A DNA stretch of 64,000 nucleotides, taken from Sarocladium kiliense (lineage: Eukaryota; Ascomycota; Sordariomycetes; Hypocreales; Sarocladiaceae). The position numbers were made by a program, and so were the translations under genes. The stretch spans positions 62,001 to 126,000 of the forward strand of contig JAUZTG010000042.1 of assembly GCA_030734395.1 (NCBI GenBank), written 5' to 3'. The notes below the pieces were generated by a model. The model ran no database searches, was not told where the DNA came from, and was given only the letters and a program-made list of their open reading frames with translations. Shown here piece by piece: positions 47,801-59,542 of the stretch. The first letter of the stretch is position 1. Every line of letters begins with the position of its first letter.

Positions 47801-49067
47801 GTTCCTATTTTCTTTTCACGCTTGTACGGTGCTGCTATACACGGAGGGAGGCGTTGTCACGGGCGTCTGGCTTTTGGTGCATACCCTTATTTTCCATTGA
47901 TTCTTTGGGCAAACGGCGGATTCAGGCTGCCTTGTTCGCTATTCACCACATTCACATTGCACTTCTCTTTTACACGTGAGCCAGGGGGCTTCATGGTTCA
48001 AGCCACAAAATTACATGATGGGCCAGTTGGAGAGTCCGCTTTGCAACTTGACAGCGAAAAGGCTAGCCTCACCGCCGCAAAGCTGGCTGTCGTTCAGTTC
48101 AGCCCTGGGCCGGCGAACCCGCCATTCAGAGCGCTGCGATGGCCTTTCGAGAACACCGCAAGGCCAGCGCTGTGGCTGCGACCTGAGCGATTAGCGCGTC
48201 TCCAAGACAGCGCATTGCACGCCTTGCTACCCGTATTCGAGCTGTACCGTATGCATGCACGCACGTCCAGGTAGCTAGCAACTAATACAACGTGTACGGG
48301 AAGTCAGATGGATGGACGGACTGGACTGGACTGGACTGCCAAGGTCTGGAAGCTGGAGGACGCTAGCTACGACCCCTTCTTCCCCCATCCCACCCCCTTG
48401 GCAAGGCCCAATTGTATGCGAGCGATGCCGCAGGCGGAGCGAACGGTCAATCTCTTAGTGGCTCAGACGAGGTCTGGTCTCGTATTCTCCTCTGGCCTCG
48501 CTACTGTACATGTGCCCTGGCGCCACGAGCATTGGCAGGTACACGCACAGTTGCCTTTTCAGCTGCAGGACCCGCCCAACGCCATAGAGAGTCTACCGAA
48601 CACACACACTCAGACACACCCCCAGACGATTGCCATGGGCTGGGCTGCCATGGTGGTGTGTCTTTCGTATGAGAGAGGCCCGTGTCGATCATGACTCCCC
48701 CCATCCCACCGCTATTACGTCTCGATGAGGGATGGCCTTGAATGAGGCTGGCTCCATTGGCCCTCATGGGCATCTAGAAATACACATAGACCTTGCCGGC
48801 CCGCGGGCTTCATAAACATGGGCTTGTTCGCACACCCCTCGGGCCCTTTTTCTGGATTCATTCGTTTCTCCCTTTTGCTTTGAGTCCATCTTCCCTTTTC
48901 TTTGGCCTCGCGACATTCGTTTTACTATTCAATATACTCTACCAGCAACGAGGGAGACTCCGGCACTTTGATCTAACCCCCCCTGTTTGTATCACAAAGC
49001 CACAGGGCGACCCAGCAACTTCCACCGTTCAACATTGTGTTCTTGACAGAGCAGCGAAGGAGTCACT
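44847..49067. other. 4.2-kb intergenic region upstream of tyrosinase
   Basis: No frame carries a recognisable domain. The longest, 46939-47445 on minus, looks like shadow sequence. GTACGGAGTA at 47148-47157 is the complement of the motif at 41150. A GGACT pentamer repeats about four times at 48318-48338. The last 300 bp are CT-rich and should contain the tyrosinase promoter. Confidence 0.4.
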
Positions 49068-51126
49068 ATGAAGCTCTACTGCCTCTTTCTCCTGCTGGCG
49101 GCCTGTTTGGCTGCTGCCCAGCAAGCCAGCTCCAATGCCAGAGTCCCTATCCCCGGCCTAACGGGTGGTACCGACTCCAGTGGAAAGCGTCCATCTCGTC
49201 CTGGGATCAATGGCCTGCACAGAGCCAATGGCCCAGCATGGTATGTTCTTACGATGATTGCAGAGTGGCAGTTTCGCCGCATGGCGAGTATCGATACTGA
49301 CTGGAGACTAGGGACCTCTACATCCAGGCCCTGGCTGCTTTCCAGGCTGTCCCGGAGAGCGACCAGAAGTCCTACTTCCAGGTTGTTGGTAAGTCGAGCC
49401 GCGAAGCTATCTCGGGAATTCACGAATCGGTACTGACACTCAATTAGGTATCCACGGTCTACCCTACGTCTCCTGGAACGGTGTAGGCAACGTCCAAGGC
49501 GGTGCCAACGGCGGCTACTGCCCGCACAACGTACGAGGCTATCCCGATGATCTTCCCTACTTTTAACTCTTACTGACGCGCCATACAGGAGGTTCTCTTC
49601 TCAACCTGGCACCGACCCTTCCTCGCTCTCTTCGAGCAGATCCTCGTCGGCCACGCCAGGACCATCGCAAACAAGTACACCGGCTCCAACAAGGCCAAGT
49701 ATGTTGCTGCTGCCAACACCTTGCGCATCCCCTACTGGGACTGGGCCCGCGACCCCAAGCTTCCCGCCTCGACCACCACGCAGACCATCTCCGTCAACAC
49801 TCCCACCGGCAGAAAGACGATCCGCAACCCGCTCTACAGCTACAAGTTCCAGAAGTTCCCCTTCACCTATGCCAACTTCGGCGGCACCATTGGACAATAC
49901 CCGCAGACGATGCGCTGCCCAAGCACCTCTAACGGTGGTGCTTCGTCGCGCCTCAATGTGGTCAACTCCAACCTTGCCAGGGACGGCTCTTACCTGAAGA
50001 ACTCGGTGGTATGTGCATTATTTGAAGCTTCCTGACCAACATACGAGATATCGTCGATACAGGACACTAACACGCGTTCTGCAGTACTTGACTTTCACTC
50101 GTACCAACTCCTTCGCCGTCATGTCCACGGATGGTCAGGGCGGTTACACCTTCGAGTCGCCTCACAACACCGTCCACAACGATATCGGCTGCAGCAACCC
50201 CTCTGGCCACATGACCAACCTCGGCTGGTCTGCTTTTGATCCTATCTTGTAAGTCCGAGGACACCACCATTCCCACGACAACACCCGAAGCTAACTCCTC
50301 CGTCAGCATGCTGCACCACGCAAACGTCGACCGCCTCATTGCCATGTGGCAGGCTTCTCACCCCAACAGCAAGATGTTCACCGGCAGCTACCGCACCAGC
50401 TCCGCCATGTATGGCACCGCCCGTGGCACCTCCTACACATCCAGCTACCCGCTCAAGCCCTTCTACCGCTCTTCCTCGACCATGTGGACCAGCGCCACCG
50501 CAGGCAGCACTCGCAACTTCGGCTACACCTACCCCGAGGTTCAGGACTGGACCATGTCGGCCTCCGACCTCCAGCGCTCCGTCATCGCTCAAGTCAACAG
50601 CCTGTACGGCACCGCCGCCACCAAGGCGAAGCGCTCTATCGAGGGCCGTGCCGATGACACCGTCAAGCAGTACATGGCCGAGATCTCTGTTGACCGTGAG
50701 GATCTTGAGCTGCCTTGCACCATCAACATGTACCTTGACAACAACCTTGCCGGAACCTTCACCCTGCTGTCCATGCCCAAGGTCGGACCTAGTTACGGCA
50801 ACATTCCTCTGCAAGAGCCTCTGGCCGCTTTCAAGGCCGATGCTACTGAGTCACCTCAGAACACTGTCATCAGGCTTCTCAAGAACGCTCTCCGCGTTGA
50901 GATGGTCACTGTAAGCCCCCTATCCCATATCCTATCAGCCAAAAGACTCGAACGGTTTCTAACACTTCTACTATAGGCTGATGGCACAAGCAAGTCCATC
51001 CTCAACGTCCCCAGCCTCAAGGTCAACCTCGAGGTCTCCGAAGTCCAGCCCGCCAAGAGCGACTTCGAGTTCCCAACCTACCTCAACACCACCCAGGTCC
51101 CCGTCCAGCTCGGCGAGCTCCTGTAA
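49068..51126 (+). CDS. Secreted tyrosinase (type-3 copper polyphenol oxidase)
   Basis: Seven exons: 49068-49240, 49312-49388, 49448-49530, 49589-50008, 50085-50248, 50307-50910 and 50977-51126 (556 residues); introns 58-76 nt, all phases consistent. The signal peptide is MKLYCLFLLLAACLAAAQ. CuA site: His86 (IHGLPY), Cys108-Pro-His110 (the Cys-x-His pair that forms a thioether in fungal tyrosinases) and His119 (TWHRPF). CuB site: His278 and His282 (HNTVHND), plus one of His309/310 (MLHHANVDR). RIPYWDWARD is also typical. The last roughly 200 residues form the C-terminal domain usually removed for activation. The enzyme hydroxylates phenols and oxidises catechols to quinones, as in melanin formation or peptide tyrosine modification. 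Confidence 0.96.
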
Positions 51127-51644
51127 GAGGTTTTACCACCCACCTCCACAAAAGGGATTTTTCTTGTTTTCTAGTTTCTCTTTTTCTTTTGCTTCTTACA
51201 AAAAAATGGGCTACGTTGCACATTGCTTGTACATGGACACGTCGGCTGCTGCACCGCATCGAAACGCTGCTGGGCATGCCATCGTGGCGGGCGCTCGGCG
51301 AATAGGACTGGGATCTATCACGGGTATATTTAGTAAATAGTGATCAATATTTAATTATCCATCTTCATATATATTTCCCGCTTCTTTGTAGAAACTCCCA
51401 AAAACGCATATCCGAGCAGAACCAAGTCAGTTTGGCAACCTTCATGAAAATCTAGACCCATCCCTCAACAGTCACGCGCCTCTTTCTATACACCCTCCAC
51501 ATCTATCTTCGTTGCACCACGTTCTGCGAGGCATCTTAGCCTTCCCATTCTGACAACAGAGACAAACAGCTGCCTTACGACTCCCATCATCAGGCTCCTG
51601 CGTTGCCCAGCCATACGGCCGCAAGACTGCCTCGCCTGCAGGAC
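51127..51644. other. Intergenic between convergent genes
   Basis: 3' flanks of tyrosinase (plus) and the SYLF gene (minus). AT-rich segment near 51330-51375. No gene. Confidence 0.5.
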
Positions 51645-53330
51645 TTATTTGGCGTCGCCATTCAACTTCAACCCATACAAGTCAACATCCTCAAACTCCG
51701 TCTCCCCATTCTGCCGACTCTGTCTTGGCGGTAGTGATGGTGGCACTGCTTTAGGCCTTGGCGTTGGGCTGAGATCCTCCTGGGCGTCCTCCCACACATT
51801 CCTCCCAGGCTTCTCCCGATGGTCAGCCCATGAATCGGGAGATCCTGACTGGAAGTCTAGATCTGGGACTTGCTGGATTTCTTGAGCGTCATTGGAGAAC
51901 AAGCTTTCGCTGAAAGACGGGCGTGCCTGGTCCGGAAAGTCCGTCCACCTGCCTGGGTTCGTCTGTGTACCGGCATCGGAATAGGGCCGGCCACTTGATC
52001 CTGATCTGGAGCGTGATCCGCTCTCTGAGAGAAGACTCCGATGATGGTTTCTGACCTTGTCGTTGTCCATGCTGCTCCGTATTCCAAAGACAGGACTGGA
52101 AGGACTCGGGTTGAATGAGAAGACCTCGCTTGATGGCCTTGATCCGGTGCCGGCCTCGTGGATTTCCAGCCCCACAGCCTCCAAAGCATGAACCCCGTAG
52201 GGATCCGGATCATGCTCATCGGGAATACCAAAGAGCCTGCCATCTGATGGTGGTTCCAGCTCGACATCTCCAGGGGGCGGTAGTTCATCCAGCTCATCGA
52301 GCAATTCGTCATCGACGTCTGTTCGTCCCTCGGCCGCCTTCAAAGTCTCCATCAGGGTCTTGATGCCAGGTGGCGGCCGCCTAACCTTGCCAGCCAAAAT
52401 GTCACCAACTCTCAGACCGGGCTGGTCGTAGAACCGAGCGTTCTCGTCGGAGCGCTCGATGACAATCGTACCGTCCACCTGGACACCAGCATAGAAGCCT
52501 CGCGACTTGAGATACGTGAAGACTGGCCTATTGGCTTCCTTCCACTTGCCGTCGTTCTCAAGAACACCCCCTACTCCTACGGGCCCAGCAACGGCACTGA
52601 TCTCGCCACCTAACGTTGCGCGCACCGCAGTGAAGGCCTCGAGGGCTTTCCGATTATTGATGACAACCACACAATCATATATGTCGACTCCAACCAAGAA
52701 GCCTAGGCCTGCCGTATGGAGCATGATACCTGATGGTGGAGACCATGTGCCGTCCTCTTTGCGCGCAACCAGCACACCCGATCCGCCTGCACCAGATAAC
52801 CAGAGGCCGGTTCTCATGGTCGTGAAGATCGCCAGGCCGACGGCATTCTCGATCACCTTCTGTGGAATTTTCTTGAGGACTCTCTGCTTCCCTTTCGGCA
52901 CACCGTCAGCGACTGCGGATTTGCCATCAGTAGTCTTTGCTGGCTCCTCGTCTGCAGCTTTCTCGTCAGGCTTCTCGTCAAGCTTCTCGTCAAGCTTTTC
53001 GTCCGACTTCGATCCCTTCTCGGATTTCGCAGGTTCCGTATAGAAACCATCCTCTGCAAGAAGATCAATACCAATGTACTATACAGGGTGGGAGTACCAC
53101 CGACTCAATGGCTACAACATACTGCAAAATGACCTTAGGATCCGAGCAGCCTTGTCACTCTCCTTGTCGAGCGTTGTTGGCCAGAAGGCTTCGCTACCGA
53201 TCTTGTTCGAAAAGCGGTTGATAGGCGCGCCGAGCTTGTCGAGCCAGCCCCATGCCTTATCGAAGCCCTTCTTGCTCTGGGTCTTGGTCGAGGCCCATGC
53301 TCCCGGGGCGCGCTCCTTGACTTTCTGCAT
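51645..53330 (-). CDS. SYLF-domain (Ysc84/DUF500) lipid- and actin-binding protein
   Basis: Exons, minus strand: 53330-53123 and 53053-51645 (538 residues), with a 69-nt intron. Splicing makes RILRSFCKDGFYTE, conserved in fungal SYLF proteins. The start at 53330 (MQKVKERAPGAW) fits the family, followed by SKKGFDKAW...GAPINRFSNKIGSEAFWPTTLDKE. After a short acidic/Lys repeat (DEKLDEKLDEKPDEK) comes the SYLF domain (KVIENAVGLAIFTTMRTG; SGVLVARK; GIMLHTAGLGFLVGVD), which binds phosphoinositides and actin in yeast Ysc84 during endocytosis. The C-terminal about 300 residues are Ser/Pro/Asp-rich and probably disordered, ending with a Pro-rich SLPPRQSRQ that could bind SH3 domains. No SH3 domain is encoded here, unlike in Ysc84. 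Confidence 0.92.
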
Positions 53331-53658
53331 CGCGTCAGTTGATCGCCCATTCAATTGCAACCAAACCAAAGGAAAAGAGATGACATAAACTTAGGCTTGA
53401 GTTCTTACATTTGCACTGATTACGCACCTGACAGTCTAATTCGAGCGTGACGTAGGGCGATGCCGGCAGTTCCGGATGGGGGGACTTAGTAACGAGCGCC
53501 ACATCACCAATAAGGGCATGAATGGCTTATACACGCATTCCGAACGCAAGAGTAAAGTCCATGTTGTCGCTGAAGCTATGCCGTTTCCGAATCCAAGAAT
53601 CCCATACACAGAAATGACAAAACATACTCCGTGCTATGTGTACAACCTTCTCGCCCTC
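53331..53658. other. Intergenic, 0.33 kb
   Basis: Promoter/leader of the SYLF gene and 3' flank of the Kelch gene. No gene seen. Confidence 0.5.
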
Positions 53659-55757
53659 TCATCTTTGCGCTGGGGCTATCGCTGAGCCTCCGTGCAGCTC
53701 ACTAGGCCTCGAATCTGTCCCGTCCAGCTCACTTGCCAGTGAGTTCTGATTGACAGGCAACTCCGCGCTGTACTGTTGGGCTTGTGCATCGCCTGGCTTG
53801 TATTCGTAGTACTGCTGGTATTGCTGCGGGTGCGCATTCGGGGCGTAGTATCCCTGGGACATGGGAGCGGGTGATGGCCCTTGCGATGGCGACTGATCAG
53901 ATCCAGCGACCTGCTGATAATCTGGCTGCACAGGCTCGCTGGACAGCTCGGCTGACTTCTGTTTCCGTGCACGCCTTCGCCAGAAGAATAGGGCTGCGCC
54001 GATGATAGCGATTGCTCCGACGCCGCCGACCACGCCTCCAGCGATAGCTCCTACGGGTGTTGAGGAGCCCTCGTCGCCCTGCCCATCACCGTCACCATCA
54101 TTGTTGTCGTTGCCTGACGATCCGTTGTTGTCTTTATCCGACGGCAGAGACAGTGACGGGCTTGAACCTGGAAATCGGGTTAGTCACTGCAATCAGGGTG
54201 AGTGAGGCGGCATATGATGGCTTACTGAATATTGCTTTGACGTCGTCGCTGCTCCACGAAACGCGATCCAGGTTGCTACATGATTTCGGTCAGTATCAAG
54301 ATTTACAAACCAGGTGGACGCGGAATAAAGCGACATACTCGTCCATGTACCAGTCTCGGACGAGCTTTGCAGGCTCATAGTCGTCATCGTCTGCATCATA
54401 CTGGCTTGACCATGCCAAGGTAGACAGGTCAAACACGCCGATCCCGTTGATCCACGGGTCGTCGTCTGCCCAGCCAGCGCGCGAGTATCCGCCTGCCGAC
54501 AAGATCTGTCTGTTTCCGACACTCACGCACGATTGAAAGTATCGTCTTGGACTGTCGACATCCACTCGCTCCCAATGGAATCCCGGAAGAGTGAGGACCC
54601 AGACATCGTCCAAATCATCCTCGACGTTGTTGCGCCCACCATACATGAATCTAACAACTCAGGTCAGCATATGGGTCTTGTCTCGAAACTCGATTCTGTA
54701 GGTCATCCTCACAGCTCGTATGTCCCGTTCTTGGACGGCTGCCCTGCTATACAGTGGTCCCATCGAGCCGCTGGCGTGCTGCCCGATGTCTCCTGCCAGA
54801 GCCACTTTTCGTTCTTGGTATCCCAGAACGTGAGGTTGCCCATGCTCACGCCCTCGCCGGTACCCGTGTTGTCAGGTCTCGTTGACTTGCCTCCAATCAC
54901 CATGACATAGTCATCGTCGCCAAAGCCCGATATACAGGTAGCTTTCCCCCGGACTAGACTTCCGTAAGGCGGTGCCATATCGGCCAGAGATCTGTTGCTC
55001 CATTCTCGCGTTTCCAGCTCAACAATGATCATTCCGGGCACAGGTATCTCACTACCATTGTCCAACTGATCGTCAGAGGCGGCAGTTCCAAAGCCTCCAA
55101 TCGAGTACGCTTTGCCACCACAGACCGCGCTTGCGGCACCGGCGTGGCGGAGAATGTTATTGTATGCCGAAGGGTTGGACGGCTGCGTGGTGCTCCATTC
55201 ACCTTTGCCGCTTCCATCGGGTTCGAAAGACCACATCTTGGGATTGCTTGCTCCATCTTTTCCAAAGTAAGGGCCCTGCCCATCCCACTGATACAATCGA
55301 TTTGTGGCGTTGTCGGCCCATAGGCTATTGTCCTTCACCAGCGGTTTGTCGCCTCGATCGATCTCGGCAAAGGGCATAGTCTCGTTGGTCCATGATTCTT
55401 TCAAGGAAACTGAAAGCGTCACGTTGACTAGTCGGAACCTGTCAATACAATTTCGCGCAGCTCTGACAATCATCAAGGAATCCCGGAAACTTACGTGTGC
55501 GAGAACCAACCGTGTCTTCCTCCCCCAGAATGTACTGCGACACCTCACCACCTTCATAGTACAGGTAATCTCCAAGGACAGCAACTAGATCGAGACGTGT
55601 CAGTATCCACCATTGACCCCAAGAGCTGCATGAGATCAGACTCACTATCGCCGAGTCCTCTTCTCCTGAGATCACTGGCATCGGGCACTTCCTTTTGCGC
55701 TGAGGCCGACGACGCGGCGAGCACCAGTCCTGCAGCCAACTTGCGTGTGGTGAACAT
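53659..55757 (-). CDS. Kelch-repeat membrane protein with single transmembrane anchor
   Basis: Six exons, minus strand: 55757-55646, 55584-55495, 55427-54713, 54650-54339, 54275-54226 and 54167-53659 (595 residues); introns 58-67 nt, all phases agree. Signal peptide MFTTRKLAAGLVLAASSASA. The ectodomain has Kelch-type blades: GDYLYYEGGEVS, GGKAYSIGGFG, DDDYVMVIGGKS, ELFMYGGRNN and NRQILSAGGYS, with RWDHC and WTNE elements. A low-complexity Ser/Asp/Asn/Gly linker (SSGNDNNDGDGDGQGDEG) leads to a transmembrane segment (GAIAIIGAALFFW) and a basic stop (RRRARK). The cytosolic tail is Gln/Tyr/Pro-rich. This cell-surface or wall-sensing layout is common in Pezizomycotina. Function unknown. Confidence 0.9.
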
Positions 55758-56829
55758 GATTGCAGCGCCGATCGGGCAATGGCCTGAGATACAGTCGGTA
55801 ATGTTGCTCAATACAGAGAAAGGCTGTACCTTCAAGAAAGAAACGATGACATGATAGAAGAAGGTCTGGGTTCATTCCTACGCGCACTGAGGTGAACGGA
55901 GACCAGTCTGCCTACGGGAACTGGCGTGAGCAAGGACATGGGAGCATCTAGCCCCGTAAGGCGGATGTGGCTAAGACGTCGGCATCTCGAAGTTCTCATT
56001 GGTCCGAAATTGCTATTCCAGGGACAACTGCAGAGATATACCCTTGTCTGAGAGGCTCAGGAATTATGGCAGTGCTTACGGTTTGCCAGGGGTCTAGCTG
56101 CAAGGTTGCGGCACGGAACCAGCTTCGCAGTACATTGTCAACGGTTAAGCCACCGACTGGCGCCTTGCGCGTCTCAGCTGCAACACTATGGAACAATGAA
56201 GGAATGGCCCCTGCTCGCTCGCTATATCGCGGTGAATAGTAGCCGATTCCCCGTGTCATGGCTAAAGCTAACCGCACCAGATCGGGGCGGGATAGATCAA
56301 AGCGGGATAGAGGAAATGCTAGGCGAGGGACCTTGACCCTCAAAATCTTAAAAGTATAGACTTCCTGGTCCCTGTCGCCCACTCAGCGATGGGCGATGGC
56401 TCGTGCAACTCGAGCATTTAACAGACGGCAATTCGTGGCTTACTTCCATGAACTTCCAAGCATCGCAGACAGAGAAGTCGCGTAGGAATGTCTGCCATTT
56501 TACGGTTCTAAGAACATATCGTACGTCGCCTGGCTTAGGCCAGATAATTGCTCAAGCAGATTTCTCTACACAAACTGTCCGTTATCGAAAAAGAAATGCG
56601 TCTCGCATATGTCCTTGCAGTACTTGGGAGATCAGATCCATCCTGTAGGGCTGAAACCGAGAATACGAAGAGCTTTTGAAGTTGCAAACCGTCACGTCCA
56701 ATTGCAAATACCTGCTAATAATGACCCGGAACGCCAAGAGAACCCCATGCCCTCCAAAATGCTCCAATCAGGTCGTAATGCCAATACTCTGTCTGTGTCT
56801 ATGAATCGCAAACCGCAGCGCTTTTCCTC
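55758..56829. other. Intergenic, 1.1 kb
   Basis: Promoter of the Kelch gene and 3' flank of the repeat-protein gene. Small open frames without features. Confidence 0.45.
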
Positions 56830-57822
56830 TTAGGCATGCCCCTCGCCCCTGTACTTCCCATCATCGTAGGGAGTGCCAGGGCCTTCATATTTGCCCTCAT
56901 GCCACTGGCCATCATCGGGAAACGGAAGGTGACCATCGCGCTTCCCATACTTCTCCTCATCATACTTCCCATTGTCGAAGGGAGTGCCAGGGCCCTCATA
57001 TTTGCCTTCGTGCCAGAGGCCATCATCAGGAACAGGCAGATGGTCATGACGCTTGGCCTTCCCGTACTTGTCCTTGTCGTATTGCCCATTATCGTAGGGT
57101 GTGCCGGGTCCTTCATACTTTCCCTCATGCCAGAGGCCATCATCGGGAACAGGAAGATGGTCATGGCGCTTAGCTTTGCCATACTTCTCCTTGACATATT
57201 GACCGTCATCAAATGGAGTACCGGGGCCTTCGTATTTTCCCTTGTGCCAAAGACCATCGTCAGGAGTGGGAAGATGATCGTTCCGCTTGGTTCTGCCGTA
57301 CTTCTCCTTATCGTATTGCCCATTGTCAAAAGGAGTACCAGGACCCTCGTATTTTCCCTCATGCCAGAGACCATCGTCGGGTACTGGCAGGTGGTTGTCT
57401 CTCTTTACCTTGCCGTACTTATCCTTATCGTACTGGCCGTTGTTGTATGGAGTGCCGGGTCCCTCATACTTTCCTTCGTGCCACAGACCGTCGTCAGGCA
57501 CAGGAATGTGTTCATGTCGCCTGGCTTTGCCATACTTCTCCTTGTCATACTGGCCGTTATCGTAGGGTGTTCCAGGTCCCTCGTATTTACCCTCATGCCA
57601 AAGACCATCGTCAGGCACGGGGAGGTGGTTGTCTCGCTCAAGGTGGTTGTTGTGCTCATCCCTCTTTCCGCCGTAGTTGGACTCGTCATACTGTCCATTA
57701 TCGTAGGGTGTGCCTGGACCCTCGTACTTGCCAACATGCCACTTGCCATCATCAGGCTTTGGGGTGGTGGGCAGCGCGAGAGCCGTAACAGCGAAGGCAA
57801 TGATAGTGTAAGAGTAACGCAT
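56830..57822 (-). CDS. Secreted eight-repeat protein with regular dibasic (Kex2) sites, candidate peptide precursor
   Basis: An intronless frame of 330 residues. The ATG at 57822 is chosen (MRYSYTIIAFAVTALA, a signal peptide; the in-frame codon further up is TTG). The mature part is eight copies of a unit built on PDDGxWHxGKYEGPGTP[Y/F], then [D/N][N/D]G[Q/K]Y, separated by dibasic sites: KR53-54, RR101-102, KR140-141, KR179-180, KR218-219, KR257-258 and KR294-295. Spacing is exactly 39 residues four times. Cleavage by Kex2 in the Golgi would release six peptides of 37-48 residues plus ends. There are no cysteines in the repeats, while Trp, Tyr, Gly and Pro positions are invariant or nearly so. 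I recognise no named family. It fits the Kex2-processed repeat proteins of fungi, which include pheromone, repellent and RiPP precursors. Confidence 0.85.
   Translation of the reverse strand: MRYSYTIIAFAVTALALPTTPKPDDGKWHVGKYEGPGTPYDNGQYDESNYGGKRDEHNNHLERDNHLPVPDDGLWHEGKYEGPGTPYDNGQYDKEKYGKARRHEHIPVPDDGLWHEGKYEGPGTPYNNGQYDKDKYGKVKRDNHLPVPDDGLWHEGKYEGPGTPFDNGQYDKEKYGRTKRNDHLPTPDDGLWHKGKYEGPGTPFDDGQYVKEKYGKAKRHDHLPVPDDGLWHEGKYEGPGTPYDNGQYDKDKYGKAKRHDHLPVPDDGLWHEGKYEGPGTPFDNGKYDEEKYGKRDGHLPFPDDGQWHEGKYEGPGTPYDDGKYRGEGHA
56833..57759 (-). repeat. Eight tandem coding repeats, period mostly 117 bp
   Basis: Units of 39 codons (one longer, one shorter, last one truncated). The encoded core is almost invariant, while third codon positions differ between units. 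The array is therefore old enough to diverge at silent sites but constrained at protein level. Confidence 0.9.
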
Positions 57823-59542
57823 TTTAGATGTTTTTAAAGTTGACAAAGTGAATCAACAAAGGAAATGACAAATGAGAGAAAAGTTGGTGAAAGTGTGATT
57901 GAGCCAATGGAGTTGTGGAGGTGTAGAGTTGCAGATAGAGATATGGATTGGAAGTTAATGGTGATGATCCACGCTGGATGGAGAATATTGTGTGATTGTT
58001 GCTGATAAAACAACCCGAAGAAGACGGGAATCGCGTTCTCTTAAATAAATGAATTGAGACCTATCGGCTGCCTGTGATGCATACAGCACATTTTGAACTG
58101 CCAGATCTGCCAGTCTCGGATGCCCTCATAGCCGTCGTCAAAGCCTCACCAGGGCAGGATCCGAGTTGTCTGACTTGCAAAGCCTCGTCTATGTCAGCAT
58201 GTGCCGGACTCTGTAGGCTCTCTACCCCAGACTGCCCTAGTTCAGCCAAGCCATGGCAGCCTTGCCAGCCATCCTTTGCTGCTCATGTCAGCATGGAAGA
58301 GCCGAGAGCTGGGATCGTCTCTGTTCTATTTTTGGTCGCTAAGCGTGGCGCGTGCGCTGAGCAGCCAAAGCCACTTGCCTTTTCGGGAAAGCACAGATTA
58401 GACTTACAACTCCTCTACAACGGGCTGCAATATTCAGAGATGAATTGTTGTGAATTGTAGAGAGACGTGGAGACAGCTGAAGGTGGTAGCTCCTTGTTGC
58501 AGTTCGCAATCATGAGCCTCGGTCTACGTGGAGTGTGTGGCTCTCAATGATCTCTTCAAAGCTCCGAGATTGGTTGTGCTGCAGCCATCTATGTAACACT
58601 CAGGACAGCGGACGAAGCCTCCGTTCCTGATAGCCTTGTATAGGTTATCCTAACTCAGTTCTTTATATGAGGCTCCAGCGTTTGCAGGAGCCTAGCCCAG
58701 GTACAAATCTGCGAATAACATGTCTATAGCGGATGGGTACGCTGGCCTCGTCAATTTCATAGCTTACGCTTCCTTCACTCGCCAGATGTCGCCCGAGCCG
58801 AGTCTCAACCAGGCAGCCAAAGGTGCCAAATGGATCGTCCACGCCTTCCAAAGACGCGCATTGCAAGCAAGTGAGGGTACGGCAGAAACCTCAACATAAG
58901 CTCGTATTTGACCTAGAATGTTAGTCTACGGCAAGGTCCATGATATGATAGTGGTGGGCATTGGCGTGACTGGCCTGACGAATTACAACCAGAGGGTTTG
59001 GAATCTACAGCACCAAGAGTGGAAGCTTAAAAAGGCTCAGCTCTGAGTTGGCCACTTGGTGCTTACACACCGAGCCATCCAACTGTGGCGGTGCGTACCC
59101 GGTCAGCGACATGCCGATGTCAGCATTTCGGCTACATTCGAAACTGGCATGCAGATGCCGCACATACTGGCGGCATGGGCTACCTCAATAACGAGGTACA
59201 CCCTTGACTACAGCCTAGCCCATTCCCCATCACAATGTCCAAGTCACGCAGGCGAAACGCAGACTTGGCAATGAGCGAGACTTTCATTGGGGATAATTAT
59301 ATTGCGTCTGAGTCGTCGCATCAATGCGCTGTACGCAAGGGCAAGTTGCGAATCGCATGAAATTCTAATCCTACAAGAGGGTATATCCCTACCCGAAAAC
59401 CAAAATCAATACAGTCAAACCTCCGCTGTGCTCCTGAAAGACAATCATCAAATATAAAAACAAATGCAGATTATGGCTGGGACGGCCAAGAACCCTTTCC
59501 CATGTGGGTCCTAGAATGACAGTCTCGAGGTGAACACTTCTG
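57823..59542. other. 1.7-kb intergenic region between repeat-protein gene and TOR
   Basis: Promoter of the repeat-protein gene and TOR 3' flank. No credible coding frame or RNA gene recognised. Confidence 0.4.
58040..58050 (-). promoter_or_regulatory. TATA-like element upstream of the repeat-protein gene
   Basis: On the minus strand ATTTATTTAAG lies about 220 bp before the start codon. This is the only TATA-like string near the gene and implies a long leader if used. Confidence 0.3.

Noticed and set aside
57213..57788. Additional plus-strand frames within the repeat gene
   Set aside because: They mirror the 117-bp repeat in other frames, have no start context or signal, and the minus frame explains the sequence completely.
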